A stretch of DNA of 64,000 nt from Mycolicibacterium wolinskyi (GTDB lineage: Bacteria > Actinomycetota > Actinomycetes > Mycobacteriales > Mycobacteriaceae): NCBI RefSeq assembly GCF_002101965.1, contig NZ_LQQA01000006.1:124001-188000 (forward strand), read 5' to 3'. Under the pieces are notes generated by a model that saw only the letters and a program-made list of their open reading frames with translations, was not told the origin of the DNA and made no database searches. Of the stretch, positions 47,042 through 57,965 are shown one piece after another. The number at the start of each line of letters is the position of its first letter. Within the stretch, counting starts at the first letter, position 1. The translations under genes and the position numbers were made by a program.

Positions 47042-48004
47042 ATGGGGCAAGGTCGCGAGTGGTACCCGCCGATCGAACCCTACGAGTCCGGCATGCTCGA
47101 CGTCGGCGACGGCAACTCGATCTACTGGGAGGCCTGCGGGAACCCGTCCGGCTTCCCGGCCGTCGCACTGCACGGTGGTCCGGGGTCGAGTTCGAAGCCC
47201 GGCATGCGGCGGTATTTCGATCCACAGCGGTACCGCATCGTGCTGTTCGACCAACGGGGCAGCGGCCGCAGCACACCCCACGCAGGCGATCCATCGGTTG
47301 ATCTCGCAGTCAACACGACCGATCACCTGATCGCCGACATGGAGGTGCTGCGAACACATTTGGCCGTGGGTCGGTGGGTGGTCGCCGGCTGGTCGTGGGG
47401 TACGACGCTGGCGTTGGCCTACGCCGAACGGCATCCCGAGCGCGTCGCGGCGATGAAGTTGACGGCGGTCACCACCACGACGCCGAGCGAGGTGCGGTGG
47501 ATCACGCGCGATGTCGGGCGGTTGTTTCCGGCCGAGTGGGCGCGGTTTCGTGACGGCGTGCCCGCGGCCGACCGGGACGGCAGCCTCGTCGACGCGTATG
47601 CGCGCCTGCTCGCCGACGACGACCCGGGCGTGCGGGACAAGGCGGCATGGGATTGGTGTGAATGGGAGGACTCGCACATCAACCTCGGTCCCGAGCCTCG
47701 ACCATGGCACGTCGAGATGGCGCCCGAGGACCGGATGTGCTTCGCGCGCTTGGTCACTCACTATTGGCGCCACGCCGCGTGGCGGGCCGAGGGCGAACTA
47801 CTCCGCGACGTCGACAAGATCGCGCACATACCGGCGGCGTTGATCCACGGCCGGCTCGATGTCAGCGGTCCACCCGACATCGCGTGGCAGCTCGCTCAGC
47901 GTTGGCCGGCCGCCGAGCTTCACATCGTGCCCGGCATGGGACATGAATCCGGTGGGGCGATGGGGGAATTGGGCGTGCGGGCCCTCGACCGTTTCGTCGC
48001 CTGA
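47042..48004 (+). CDS. pip: Proline iminopeptidase (alpha/beta hydrolase)
   Basis: A 320-aa peptidase that releases N-terminal proline. HGGPGSS oxyanion-hole motif, FDQRGSGRSTPHA, nucleophile Ser in AGWSWGTTLALAYAERHPERV, and the catalytic His near the end (GMGHESGG). It is close to the response regulator (21 nt) but has no obvious role in alcohol metabolism. The last 85 nt overlap the convergent methyltransferase gene. Confidence 0.92.
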   Translation: MGQGREWYPPIEPYESGMLDVGDGNSIYWEACGNPSGFPAVALHGGPGSSSKPGMRRYFDPQRYRIVLFDQRGSGRSTPHAGDPSVDLAVNTTDHLIADMEVLRTHLAVGRWVVAGWSWGTTLALAYAERHPERVAAMKLTAVTTTTPSEVRWITRDVGRLFPAEWARFRDGVPAADRDGSLVDAYARLLADDDPGVRDKAAWDWCEWEDSHINLGPEPRPWHVEMAPEDRMCFARLVTHYWRHAAWRAEGELLRDVDKIAHIPAALIHGRLDVSGPPDIAWQLAQRWPAAELHIVPGMGHESGGAMGELGVRALDRFVA

Positions 48005-48882
48005 TCGAGCACAAGCCAACCGCCGTGATGCTCGGAGACGGTGACGCGCACACCCGGATGAGTGTGGCTAAGCCGTTCACCCAACCGAACCAGCTCGGCG
48101 ACATCGAATCGGCGCACATGCCCGTAGCAGGCCTGCGGTTCGTCTTCGAACGGCACCGCGACGATCACTCGGCGCCGGGCCAGCCGTAGCGCCTCGGCGA
48201 GAACCGCATCGCCGGCCGCCGGGCTCAGATGCTCCAGTAGATGCAGGGCGGTGACGGTGTCGGCCGCGCCGTCGGCAACTGGCACGTGCGCGGCGTCGCA
48301 GGCCAAGGTGTGCACCGGCCGGCAAAACTGGAAGCTCACGCGGCTGAGCAGATCCATCGTGGGCGCACTGAGATCTGTTGCGGTCACCTCGAATCCGGCC
48401 CGGCTCATGCGCAGCGGAAAGAACCCGAAGCACGAGCCGAGGTCGAGTACCTGTGAGCCGGCGGTCAATTGCATGGCCCGCTCGTGGACCGGCGCGAATG
48501 CCGCACGGCCGGATTCGAGCGCGGCCAGCGAGTTGCGGTAGAACCGTGACCACGCGGGCATTCCGCCGTCGACCGTGGACCGCACGATGCCGGTGAACAC
48601 GAGCTCGAAGTCGGGTTGACCGCGCAGTACTCCGCTCGCGCCGAGTTCGTCGGTCAGCAGGATGGCGAGTTCGTCGGACAGTTCATCCGGGGTGAGATCG
48701 TGTTCAACGGTCAGGGCGCTGCCGCGGCGCTGAGCGCAGAACCGTGGTGTGCAGACCGTGCCGGCGTGGTCACGGTGTGGCCCACGACGCCGGCGTACCC
48801 GCACCCCGTTTCCGCTCCACACACCCCGCGGTGCCGGTGCCAGCGGATCGACCGGTGCCGGCCCGAGTACGGTAACTGCCAT
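47920..48882 (-). CDS. SAM-dependent methyltransferase, possibly mycofactocin oligosaccharide methyltransferase (MftM-like)
   Basis: A 320-aa class I methyltransferase. SAM-binding motif VLDLGSCFGFFPLRMSRAGFEVTATDLS, then ALHLLEHLSP and VIVAVPFEDEPQACYGHVRRFD. The N-terminal 100 residues (SDELAILLTDELGASGVLRGQPDFELVFTGIVRSTVD) are not found in generic methyltransferases. The place beside mycofactocin-dependent dehydrogenases and MnoSR suggests MftM, which methylates the glucan tail of mycofactocin; I cannot confirm it by search. ATG at 48882 has TAGCGT 8 nt upstream, a possible leaderless start. Confidence 0.7.
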   Translation of the reverse strand: MAVTVLGPAPVDPLAPAPRGVWSGNGVRVRRRRGPHRDHAGTVCTPRFCAQRRGSALTVEHDLTPDELSDELAILLTDELGASGVLRGQPDFELVFTGIVRSTVDGGMPAWSRFYRNSLAALESGRAAFAPVHERAMQLTAGSQVLDLGSCFGFFPLRMSRAGFEVTATDLSAPTMDLLSRVSFQFCRPVHTLACDAAHVPVADGAADTVTALHLLEHLSPAAGDAVLAEALRLARRRVIVAVPFEDEPQACYGHVRRFDVAELVRLGERLSHTHPGVRVTVSEHHGGWLVLDQATKRSRARTPNSPIAPPDSCPMPGTM

Positions 48883-49039
48883 GCTGGACAACGCTATTCG
48901 GGTCAGGCGTGGGTTAGCCCGCCCCAATCGGTCGTGAACGTCGTCTGACCGGGTGGTTCTGCAACTGCCCGTTCGGCCAGTGTCGTCCGGCGATGAGCTG
49001 TCATAGCGTCGGTGGTATCCGTGACGCCGGGAGGTCCTG

Positions 49040-49195
49040 ATGTCCGATCGCAACGATGCCGTCGAGGTCGACACCCCCGACACCGGACAACACGCCGCAA
49101 GCCACGCCCCGCCTGACCCGTTGCCTCCAGCACGCGTGGTGAGTGCCCGGCCCAAGCGGGTGCGCGACGTGCGCCTGACGCGCGAGTTTTTGTAG
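49040..49195 (+). CDS. Small protein, 51 aa, unknown
   Basis: An ORF with a strong ribosome-binding site (GGGAGG at 49029-49034, 5 nt before ATG). The product begins MSDRNDAVEVDTPDTGQ, has a Pro/Ala-rich middle, and ends with a basic segment, RPKRVRDVRLTREFL. The stop TAG begins a 10-bp hairpin. It is divergent from the putative mftM. It does not end in Val-Tyr like the mycofactocin precursor MftA. Not recognised. Confidence 0.55.
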   Translation: MSDRNDAVEVDTPDTGQHAASHAPPDPLPPARVVSARPKRVRDVRLTREFL

Positions 49196-49226
49196 GCGGC
49201 TATCCCGGATGGGTTCAGCCGCCTAC
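49192..49226. terminator. Hairpin between convergent genes
   Basis: GTAGGCGGCT (49192-49201) and AGCCGCCTAC (49217-49226) form a perfect 10-bp stem, 15-nt loop, starting at the stop of the small ORF and 7 nt beyond the stop of the convergent methyltransferase. Could serve both directions. Confidence 0.65.
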
Positions 49227-49233
49227 GGGATGC

Positions 49234-51403
<2,170 letters not shown>

Positions 51404-51482
51404 ACCGCGATGCAACAACGTCGAGCGGCCTTCGCGCAACAGAATCGCGAATAATCATCGTCACGGCGGGTAGCCGGGTCCC

Positions 51483-52283
51483 ATGCAGATCACCGTCACG
51501 TTCGTCGGCAATGCCACCACGCTCGTCACCGCCGACGGCATCACCTTGCTGACCGACCCGAACTTCCTGCACCAAGGCCAGCACGCGTATCTCGGATATG
51601 GCTTGGTATCAAAGCGCCTGCGTGAGCCCGCGCTGTCGATTGAGCGGCTGCCGCCGGTCGACGCGGTCGTGCTCTCGCACATGCACGGTGATCACTGGGA
51701 CCGGGTGACGCAGCGCAGACTCGACCGTACGCTACCCATCCTGACCACGCCGCACGCCGCCAAACGGCTGGCCCGCCGCGGATTCGTCCACGCCGTCGGC
51801 ATGTCGACGTGGCAGAGCCACCGGATTGCCAAAGGCGGTTCGTCGGTCACCGTCACGGCGCTGCCCGGGCGGCATGCCCCCACTCCGGTGGACCGGCTGC
51901 TGCCGCCGGTGATGGGATCCATGCTCGAGTTCACCGACGGAACGGCCGTACGGCGCCTCTACATTTCGGGGGATACCCTGCTGGTCGAGGAACTCGACGA
52001 GATACCGACCCGATTCTCGTCGATCGATGCCGGCGTCTTGCATCTGGGCGGCACCCGATTGCCGTTCGGCAGGCACCTGCCGTTCGGCCTGACCGTCACC
52101 ATGGACGGACGCCAGGGCACCGATCTGGTCGAGCGGCTGAACCTGCCGAGAGTGATCCCGGTGCACTTCGACGATTACGGGGTTTTCGCGTCGCCGTTGT
52201 CCGACTTCGTCGACGACATGAAGCACCGGGGCATGGGCGGCCGCATCGTCGAACTGGACCGCGGCGCGTCGACAACCCTGTGA
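51483..52283 (+). CDS. Metallo-beta-lactamase-fold hydrolase (UlaG/MBL-like)
   Basis: A 266-aa protein. The metal motif is SHMHGDHWD (His66, His68, Asp70, His71), followed by GRHAPTPV (metal His), ISGDTLLV (Asp) and PVHFDDYGVF (His), covering the binuclear site. Related proteins include UlaG and NAPE-hydrolase-type enzymes. Start ATG at 51483. Substrate unknown. Confidence 0.85.
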   Translation: MQITVTFVGNATTLVTADGITLLTDPNFLHQGQHAYLGYGLVSKRLREPALSIERLPPVDAVVLSHMHGDHWDRVTQRRLDRTLPILTTPHAAKRLARRGFVHAVGMSTWQSHRIAKGGSSVTVTALPGRHAPTPVDRLLPPVMGSMLEFTDGTAVRRLYISGDTLLVEELDEIPTRFSSIDAGVLHLGGTRLPFGRHLPFGLTVTMDGRQGTDLVERLNLPRVIPVHFDDYGVFASPLSDFVDDMKHRGMGGRIVELDRGASTTL

Positions 52284-52330
52284 AATCAGACCGGGCCGGG
52301 TCATCGACCCCGGTAGTGTCGGAACTTGCG

Positions 52331-53467
52331 ATGACCTCATCGGCGGAGGCAGATCAAGGCGGGCTCGAACAGGTTTCGCGCGCTGACCGAATAGCGGCAC
52401 TGACCGGGGTACGTGCCGTGGCCGCACTGACGGTGATGGGCACCCACGCCGCCTACGGCACGGGACTGCTGACGGCGGGCTATGTCGGCCTGATGAGTGC
52501 CCGCCTGGAGATCGGCGTCGCGATCTTCTTCGTGCTGTCGGGTCTGCTGCTGTTCCGCCCGTGGGTGCAGGCCGCTGTCGACGGCAGCGACGAGCCGAGC
52601 GTATGGCGGTACGCGCGAAATCGCTTCCGCCGCATCATGCCTGCGTATGTCGTGACGGTGCTGGTGGTGTACGGCGTGTACGAATTGCGCCCCGTGACGC
52701 CGAATCCCGGCCACACGTGGGCAGGTCTGGTGCGCAATTTGACCCTGACCCAGATCTACAGCGACGACTACTTCACGGTCTACCTGCACCAGGGGTTGTC
52801 GCAGATGTGGAGCCTGGCAGTCGAGGTCGCGTTCTACGCGGTGCTGCCGCTACTCGCCTATCTGCTGTTGGTGGTGCTGTGCCGCCGACGTTTTCGGCCC
52901 GTACTGCTGCTCACCGGCCTGGGCGCGCTCGCCGCGGTGAGCCCGGCCTGGCTGGTGGTGTTGCACGCGACCGACCTGCTGCCGGTGGGTGCCGGATCGT
53001 GGTTGCCGCACTACCTGTGCTGGTTCGTCGGCGGCATGATGTTGGCGGTGCTGGCCGCCATGGGGGTGCGGTGCTATGCGCTTGCCGCGCTGCCCTTGGC
53101 GCTTGCGTGTTATCTGGTGGTGTCGACGCCGATCGCCGGAACCACGACCGCGAGAACGCTCGGTCTGTCGGAGGAGCTTTTCAAGACGATCTTCTACGCG
53201 GTGATCGCGACGCTCGTCGTGGCCCCGCTCGCACTTCGCGACGAGAGCCGGTACCGGCGGCTGATGGGCAGCAGGCCCATGGTGTGGCTCGGCGAGATCT
53301 CCTACGAGATCTTCCTGCTGCACGTGGTCGTGATGGGCCTGGTCATGGAATTGGTACTGGGCTGGCACATCTACACCGGATCGGCGGCGGTGCTCTTCGT
53401 GGTGACACTGGTGTTCACGGTGCCGTTGGCTTGGCTGTTGCACCGGTTGACCCGGCCACGACGCTAG
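52331..53467 (+). CDS. Acyltransferase family 3 membrane protein
   Basis: A 378-aa integral membrane protein with about ten membrane segments. RIAALTGVRAVAALTVMGTHAAYG at the start holds the family's Arg and His, followed by EIGVAIFFVLSGLLLFRPWV and YARNRFRRIMPAY, then QMWSLAVEVAFYAVLPLLAY. The C-terminus has WLGEISYEIFLLH. These proteins O-acylate envelope glycans or lipids from the membrane. The stop overlaps the convergent methyltransferase stop. Confidence 0.88.
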   Translation: MTSSAEADQGGLEQVSRADRIAALTGVRAVAALTVMGTHAAYGTGLLTAGYVGLMSARLEIGVAIFFVLSGLLLFRPWVQAAVDGSDEPSVWRYARNRFRRIMPAYVVTVLVVYGVYELRPVTPNPGHTWAGLVRNLTLTQIYSDDYFTVYLHQGLSQMWSLAVEVAFYAVLPLLAYLLLVVLCRRRFRPVLLLTGLGALAAVSPAWLVVLHATDLLPVGAGSWLPHYLCWFVGGMMLAVLAAMGVRCYALAALPLALACYLVVSTPIAGTTTARTLGLSEELFKTIFYAVIATLVVAPLALRDESRYRRLMGSRPMVWLGEISYEIFLLHVVVMGLVMELVLGWHIYTGSAAVLFVVTLVFTVPLAWLLHRLTRPRR

Positions 53468-54225
53468 CCGCGGCCCGCGATCACGATCTGCGGAATCCGA
53501 AGGCCGCCGCGCAATTCCACGGTGATGGCGGGGTCCGCGTGGGCGGCGAGCGCGCGCAGCGCGGACGGGCTGTAGCAGCGCAGCGAACTGATCACGCCGT
53601 CGTGCACGAACGGCACCACCGGTGCCAGCGGCAGCATCGTGGCCAGCCGCAGCAGGTGCAACGGGGCAGGCGGCCGCGGCAGGTCGATGATCAGCAGCTT
53701 GCGCGCCACCCGGGTGCCCTCGGCGAAAACCTGAGAGGCCTGGGTGGGTGCCAGGTGATGGAAGGACAACGCGAAGACCGCCAGGTCGAAGCTTGCGTCG
53801 GCGGCGTCGATCGCGGTCGCATCCATCTCGCGCACCACCGCGCGCGGATGGCGGCCCAAATCGCTTGCGGCCATGTCGGCTACCGAAACCGGATTGACGT
53901 CGGTGACCGTGACCCGTGCGGTGGGGTGGTTCTCCAGCAGCTTGCGCGACACACCGCCGTGGCCGGCACCGAGCTCGAGGATTGCCGGGTCCGGCGCGTC
54001 GGCCACCAGCTCGAGGGCGATCGCCGCGAATTTCTCGTGGTTGCCGAAGAATTCGCCGGTCCATTCGAGTGCGCGGATCACGCTGCGCTTGCGTGCCTCG
54101 TCGACGTCGTCGCGATCCAGATACTCCAGCCGATCGGTCTCCAGTAGCCGGTCCAGGCAGGATGCCTTCGGCCCGCCACGGGGCATGTGCTCGATATCGG
54201 CGGTCTCGCTACCCATGTAGGCCAT
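53464..54225 (-). CDS. Class I SAM-dependent methyltransferase
   Basis: A 253-aa methyltransferase. SAM motif [37 protein letters not shown], and [16 protein letters not shown] chose ATG at 54225 ([14 protein letters not shown]); ATG at 54216 is alternative. Divergent from glpK by 49 nt. Substrate unknown; the terminal hydrophobic stretch ([20 protein letters not shown]) suggests a lipid-like substrate, an inference. Confidence 0.82.
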   Translation of the reverse strand: MAYMGSETADIEHMPRGGPKASCLDRLLETDRLEYLDRDDVDEARKRSVIRALEWTGEFFGNHEKFAAIALELVADAPDPAILELGAGHGGVSRKLLENHPTARVTVTDVNPVSVADMAASDLGRHPRAVVREMDATAIDAADASFDLAVFALSFHHLAPTQASQVFAEGTRVARKLLIIDLPRPPAPLHLLRLATMLPLAPVVPFVHDGVISSLRCYSPSALRALAAHADPAITVELRGGLRIPQIVIAGRG

Positions 54226-54274
54226 GATGGACGTTTCGGAAGGCAGGAGCGACGCGACCCGGGAAAGGAGCACA

Positions 54275-55792
54275 GTGGCCGATTTTGTCGCAGCGATCGA
54301 CCAGGGCACCACCAGCACCCGATGCATGATCTTCGATCACGACGGTGCCGAGGTGGGCCGTCACCAGCTCGAACACGAGCAGATCCTGCCGAGGGCCGGA
54401 TGGGTGGAACACAATCCCGTCGAGATCTGGGAACGGACGGCGTCGGTCATCATGACCGCGCTCAACCGGACCAATCTGTCCGCGTCGGATCTGGCCGCCC
54501 TCGGCATCACCAATCAGCGGGAGACCGCGCTGGTGTGGAACAAGCACACCGGCAGGCCCTATCACAACGCCATCGTATGGCAGGACACGCGCACCGACCG
54601 GATCGCGGCAGCACTCGATCGCGACGGCCGCGGCGACGTCATCCGGCGCAAGGCCGGCCTGCCGCCCGCAACGTACTTCTCGGGCGGAAAGATCCAGTGG
54701 ATTGTCGACAACGTCGACGGTGTCCGCCGCGATGCCGAGAACGGTGACGCGATCTTCGGCACCACCGACTCCTGGTTGACGTGGAACCTCACCGGCGGAT
54801 ATCGCGGCGGCGTGCACGTCACCGACGTCACCAACGCCAGCCGCACGATGCTGATGGACCTGGAGACGCTCGACTGGGACGACGAGCTGTTGTCGTTCTT
54901 CGGGATTCCGCGCCAGATGCTTCCCGAGATCAAGCCCTCGTCGTATCCGGCCTCGTTCGGGATCACGCGCGATGACGGCCCGTTGGCCGGGCAGGTGCCG
55001 TTGACGGGCATCCTCGGCGATCAGCAGGCCGCGATGGTCGGTCAGGTGTGCCTGGACGCGGGTGAGGCCAAGAACACCTATGGCACCGGCAATTTCCTGC
55101 TGCTCAACACCGGCGAGAAGATCGTGCGTTCGGACAACGGACTCCTCACGACGGTGTGCTACCAGTTCGGGGACGCGAAACCCGTTTACGCCCTTGAGGG
55201 TTCGATCGCGGTGACGGGGTCTGCCGTGCAGTGGCTGCGCGACCAGCTCGGCATCATCAGCGGAGCCGCGCAGAGTGAGGCACTGGCCCGTCAGGTTTCC
55301 GACAACGGCGGGGTGTATTTCGTGCCTGCGTTCTCCGGGCTGTTCGCGCCGTACTGGCGTTCGGATGCCCGCGGCGCGATCGTCGGGCTGTCGCGGTACA
55401 ACACCAACGCGCACCTGGCCCGCGCGACGCTGGAGGCGATCTGCTACCAGAGCCGCGACGTCGTCGATGCCATGGAAGCCGATTCCGGTGTGCACCTTGA
55501 GGTTTTGAAGGTCGACGGCGGGATCACGGCCAACTCGCTGTGTATGCAGATTCAGGCCGACGTGCTCGGCGTGGATGTGGTCAAACCCGTCGTCGCCGAG
55601 ACGACCGCGCTGGGCGCGGCCTATGCGGCCGGCCTGGCCGTCGGCTTCTGGGAGAACCCTGACGATCTGCGGGCCAACTGGCAGGAAGGCCAGCGCTGGA
55701 CGCCGAACTGGAGCGACGAACAGCGGTCGACGGGTTACGCCGGCTGGCAGAAAGCCGTTGGCCGCACGCTTGATTGGGTCGACATCGAGTGA
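54275..55792 (+). CDS. glpK: Glycerol kinase
   Basis: A 505-aa FGGY-family kinase forming sn-glycerol 3-phosphate. [16 protein letters not shown] at the start, [43 protein letters not shown]-like IVWQDTRTD, the FGGY signature [30 protein letters not shown], and [10 protein letters not shown]. The GTG at 54275 has GGAAAGGAG 4-5 nt upstream; the upstream part of the frame is not conserved. Counterpart of Rv3696c. Confidence 0.96.
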   Translation: MADFVAAIDQGTTSTRCMIFDHDGAEVGRHQLEHEQILPRAGWVEHNPVEIWERTASVIMTALNRTNLSASDLAALGITNQRETALVWNKHTGRPYHNAIVWQDTRTDRIAAALDRDGRGDVIRRKAGLPPATYFSGGKIQWIVDNVDGVRRDAENGDAIFGTTDSWLTWNLTGGYRGGVHVTDVTNASRTMLMDLETLDWDDELLSFFGIPRQMLPEIKPSSYPASFGITRDDGPLAGQVPLTGILGDQQAAMVGQVCLDAGEAKNTYGTGNFLLLNTGEKIVRSDNGLLTTVCYQFGDAKPVYALEGSIAVTGSAVQWLRDQLGIISGAAQSEALARQVSDNGGVYFVPAFSGLFAPYWRSDARGAIVGLSRYNTNAHLARATLEAICYQSRDVVDAMEADSGVHLEVLKVDGGITANSLCMQIQADVLGVDVVKPVVAETTALGAAYAAGLAVGFWENPDDLRANWQEGQRWTPNWSDEQRSTGYAGWQKAVGRTLDWVDIE

Positions 55793-55841
55793 TTTGTGCA
55801 CATCGACAGGCGGTCAGCGCCGGTGGATGTGCACAAATCAC
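55789..55841. terminator. Bidirectional hairpin containing both stop codons
   Basis: GTGATTTGTGCACATC (55789-55804) and its exact reverse complement (55826-55841) form a 16-bp stem with a 21-nt loop. The glpK TGA (55790-55792) and the convergent gene's TGA (55838-55840) each lie inside one arm. Each arm itself holds the palindrome TGTGCACA. It must act as a terminator for both transcripts if it acts at all. Confidence 0.7.
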
Positions 55842-56509
55842 ATCTGAATGTGGCACTTGGCGAGGATGGGCTTGAGTTCCTCGTAGTACTGAGTGCCGAG
55901 CATCGCGTGCTTGGCCTTGTCGTTGTTACGGGCCGTGTCGGCGATCTGGTCGGCCAGGTCGGCCAATTTACCGGCCTGGTCGGCGACTTCGCCGGGGCTG
56001 ACCTGCTCCGCCTGGTCACGGACGGCCTTGGCCCAGTCCCCGAAATCGCCGGGAGTCGGGCCCTTGCTCGCGTCGAAGACCGGCAGGATGAAGGCTTGGT
56101 GGCTCAGCCCGACGAGCGGTTCGACCTGACGGCAGCTCTTGTTCGAGATGTAGGCGAACGCAGTCGAGCCGAGGACGACCACTACCGCGGAGATTGCGGC
56201 GGCCGTCGCGATGGCCAAGGTGCGAGGTTCGGGATCGGGGACGCGCCGCCGCCACATCACGTGGGCGAGGACGATCGCAGCCACCGCGAGCACCGCCATC
56301 ACGCCGGCCTCGATCAGCTGCCCGACACCGGACGCGGAGCTGGTCGCGCCCATCGTGGCCACCGTTGCGAGCAGCACCAGCAACCACTGCCAGACGCCGC
56401 GCCTGCGTTCGTAGGCATCGACATCGCGGAACTGGATTCCGATGACGGCGCCCGCCGCGGTGAGGACCGCGACGAGCGCCGGCACGACGGTTGTGACGAG
56501 GCTGTCCAC
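55838..56509 (-). CDS. Membrane protein with extracytoplasmic helical domain
   Basis: A 223-aa protein. Four hydrophobic segments are visible (about residues 4-25, 41-55, 66-86 and 98-122), followed by a soluble region of about 100 residues with heptad-like helices (GEVADQAGKLADLADQIADTARNNDKAKHAM) and two Cys (SCRQVE, KCHIQM). It starts with GTG. I do not recognise the family; it is convergent with glpK. Confidence 0.7.
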   Translation of the reverse strand: MDSLVTTVVPALVAVLTAAGAVIGIQFRDVDAYERRRGVWQWLLVLLATVATMGATSSASGVGQLIEAGVMAVLAVAAIVLAHVMWRRRVPDPEPRTLAIATAAAISAVVVVLGSTAFAYISNKSCRQVEPLVGLSHQAFILPVFDASKGPTPGDFGDWAKAVRDQAEQVSPGEVADQAGKLADLADQIADTARNNDKAKHAMLGTQYYEELKPILAKCHIQM

Positions 56510-56529
56510 GTGGGCAGCCTACGGGCAGC

Positions 56530-57270
56530 TCACTGCTCGCCGAGGATCTGGTAGATCTCGCGGCGCGCGTTGTTGACGGCGTCGAGGATGCGCTGCTGCT
56601 GATCCTCGTTGGCGGTGTGGGTGGACTGGGCCACCGCGCCCATCAGCTGAGCGACCGCGCCGTGCAGGTTGACGGCGTTGGGGTCGGCGTCCTCCACGAT
56701 CTCGTCCCAGGGCGCGGTCGCGATCTTCTCGGCGGCCGCACGGCCCTCGTCGGTGAGCTCGAACGTCTTCTTGCTGCCTTCACTTTCGGCGGGGACGATC
56801 AGTCCCTCGTCGACCAGCAGCTGCAGCGTCGGGTAGACCGAGCCGGGGCTCGGCTTCCACAGGTTGTTGCTGCGTGCGGCGATTTCCTGAGTCATCTCGT
56901 AGCCGTGCATCGGCCGCTCGGCGAGCAGCGTCAGGATGGCGGCACGGACATCCCCGCGCCGACCGCGACCGCCGCGGCCACCGCGACGTCCGCCGCGCGG
57001 GCCGCCGAATCCGAAGCCGAAGCCGCCGCGCGGATCGAATCCGAACTCGAAGCCGCGCCCGGGACCGAAGCCCGGGCCGCCGAAGCCGGTCTCGCAGCGC
57101 GGGTCGAGGGCTTGTTCGCGGGCTTCGTGCAAGTGCGCGCGCATCTGATCGCGCATCTCACGCCGCGCTGCGCGGCGCTGGTGATGCATGGCCCGGCGAT
57201 CGCCCGGCCCGAAACCCGGGCCGAAGCCGAAACCGAAACCGCCTGGTTGTGGGGTGAATGGAGTGCTCAT
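56530..57270 (-). CDS. PadR-family regulator with Gly/Phe/Arg-rich N-terminus
   Basis: A 246-aa protein. Residues 1-110 are low complexity: FG repeats (GGFGFGFGPGFGPG), a helical basic segment (RRAARREMRDQMRAHLHEAREQ), more FG repeats, then RGG boxes (GGRRGGRGGRGRRG). Residues 110-190 are the PadR winged helix (VRAAILTLLAERPMHGYEMTQEIAARS, GSVYPTLQLLVDEGLI), then a short helical end. ATG at 57270 (MSTPFTPQPGG). It may repress itself through CGATATATCG upstream. Confidence 0.85.
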   Translation of the reverse strand: MSTPFTPQPGGFGFGFGPGFGPGDRRAMHHQRRAARREMRDQMRAHLHEAREQALDPRCETGFGGPGFGPGRGFEFGFDPRGGFGFGFGGPRGGRRGGRGGRGRRGDVRAAILTLLAERPMHGYEMTQEIAARSNNLWKPSPGSVYPTLQLLVDEGLIVPAESEGSKKTFELTDEGRAAAEKIATAPWDEIVEDADPNAVNLHGAVAQLMGAVAQSTHTANEDQQQRILDAVNNARREIYQILGEQ

Positions 57271-57323
57271 ATGGCGAGTCCTCACTGTCGGAGGAAGCAC
57301 GGGCTGCGCTTCCGATACGTTGA

Positions 57324-57333
57324 CGATATATCG
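57324..57333. promoter_or_regulatory. Palindrome upstream of the PadR gene
   Basis: CGATATATCG, 54 nt before the ATG at 57270, with TATCG repeats on both sides. PadR repressors bind AT-rich dyads of this kind upstream of their own gene. Confidence 0.45.
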
Positions 57334-57359
57334 AAAACTATCGCGATGCAACGATGAAG

Positions 57360-57881
57360 TCAGATTCGGCGCTTCTTCAGCTCGGCCACCACCCAGCGGG
57401 CCCACTCGGCTTGCATGGCGTTCATGCGCAGGCCGTACTCCAGCGCGGCATGCCCGAAGAAGTCGTCGGCATTGGTCCAGTCGACCGAGGCTTCCAGCGC
57501 CTTCAGGCGTTCGACCTCGCGGTCGGAGTAGTCGGCCAGGGCCGCGAGGTGGCTGCGCGCTTCGTCGACCGGTAGCTCTCCGAGTAGGAAGACCCGTAAC
57601 AATTCGGCGCTGCGCTCGGGCGGATCGTCTTGCGGGTTGGCGATCCAGCGCAGCAGTTCGGCGCGGCCCGCGGGGGTGGCCCGATACTCCTTGCGGCCGC
57701 GCGGCCCGATGTCGGAAACCTCGATGAGCCCGGCTGCGGCGAGCTTGTTGAGCTCGCCGTAGAGCTGGCTCTGCGTCGCCGGCCACACGTTGGCCATGGA
57801 TTTTTCGAACCTCTTGAGCAGGTCATACCCACTGCCTGGGTGCTGGACGAGCAGGCCGAGGGCCGCCATGCGCAAACTCAT
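57360..57881 (-). CDS. PadR-family regulator with Vir_act_alpha_C domain
   Basis: A 173-aa regulator. Winged helix at residues 1-80 (MRMAALGLLVQHPGSGYDLLKRFE-like start, ATQSQLYGELNKLAAAGLIEV, GRKEYRATPAGRAELLRWI), C-terminal helical dimerisation domain (about residues 90-170). It is divergent from the carotenoid oxygenase gene by 84 nt, so it probably controls that gene. Confidence 0.87.
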   Translation of the reverse strand: MSLRMAALGLLVQHPGSGYDLLKRFEKSMANVWPATQSQLYGELNKLAAAGLIEVSDIGPRGRKEYRATPAGRAELLRWIANPQDDPPERSAELLRVFLLGELPVDEARSHLAALADYSDREVERLKALEASVDWTNADDFFGHAALEYGLRMNAMQAEWARWVVAELKKRRI

Positions 57882-57903
57882 GCGGGCATCTTAGCTTCCA
57901 CTC

Positions 57904-57932
57904 TTGACATGTCAGTTGTGGAATGTCAGGGT
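57904..57932 (+). promoter_or_regulatory. Carotenoid oxygenase promoter with palindrome
   Basis: -35 TTGACA (57904-57909), 17-bp spacer, -10-like CAGGGT (57927-57932). TGACATGTCA (57905-57914), a perfect 10-bp palindrome, covers the -35, and TGTCA recurs at 57924-57928. A repressor bound there would block transcription; the divergent PadR protein is the candidate. Confidence 0.5.
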
Positions 57933-57965
57933 TGGGTCTGTCCCGCCCAGCCTCAGGAGACCCGG

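Noticed and set aside
49040..49195. The small ORF as a mycofactocin precursor MftA
   Set aside because: It lacks the C-terminal Val-Tyr core and no radical SAM MftC gene or other mft maturation gene is next to it.
54209..55801. A 530-codon minus-strand frame opposite glpK
   Set aside because: glpK has complete FGGY signatures; the antisense frame has none.
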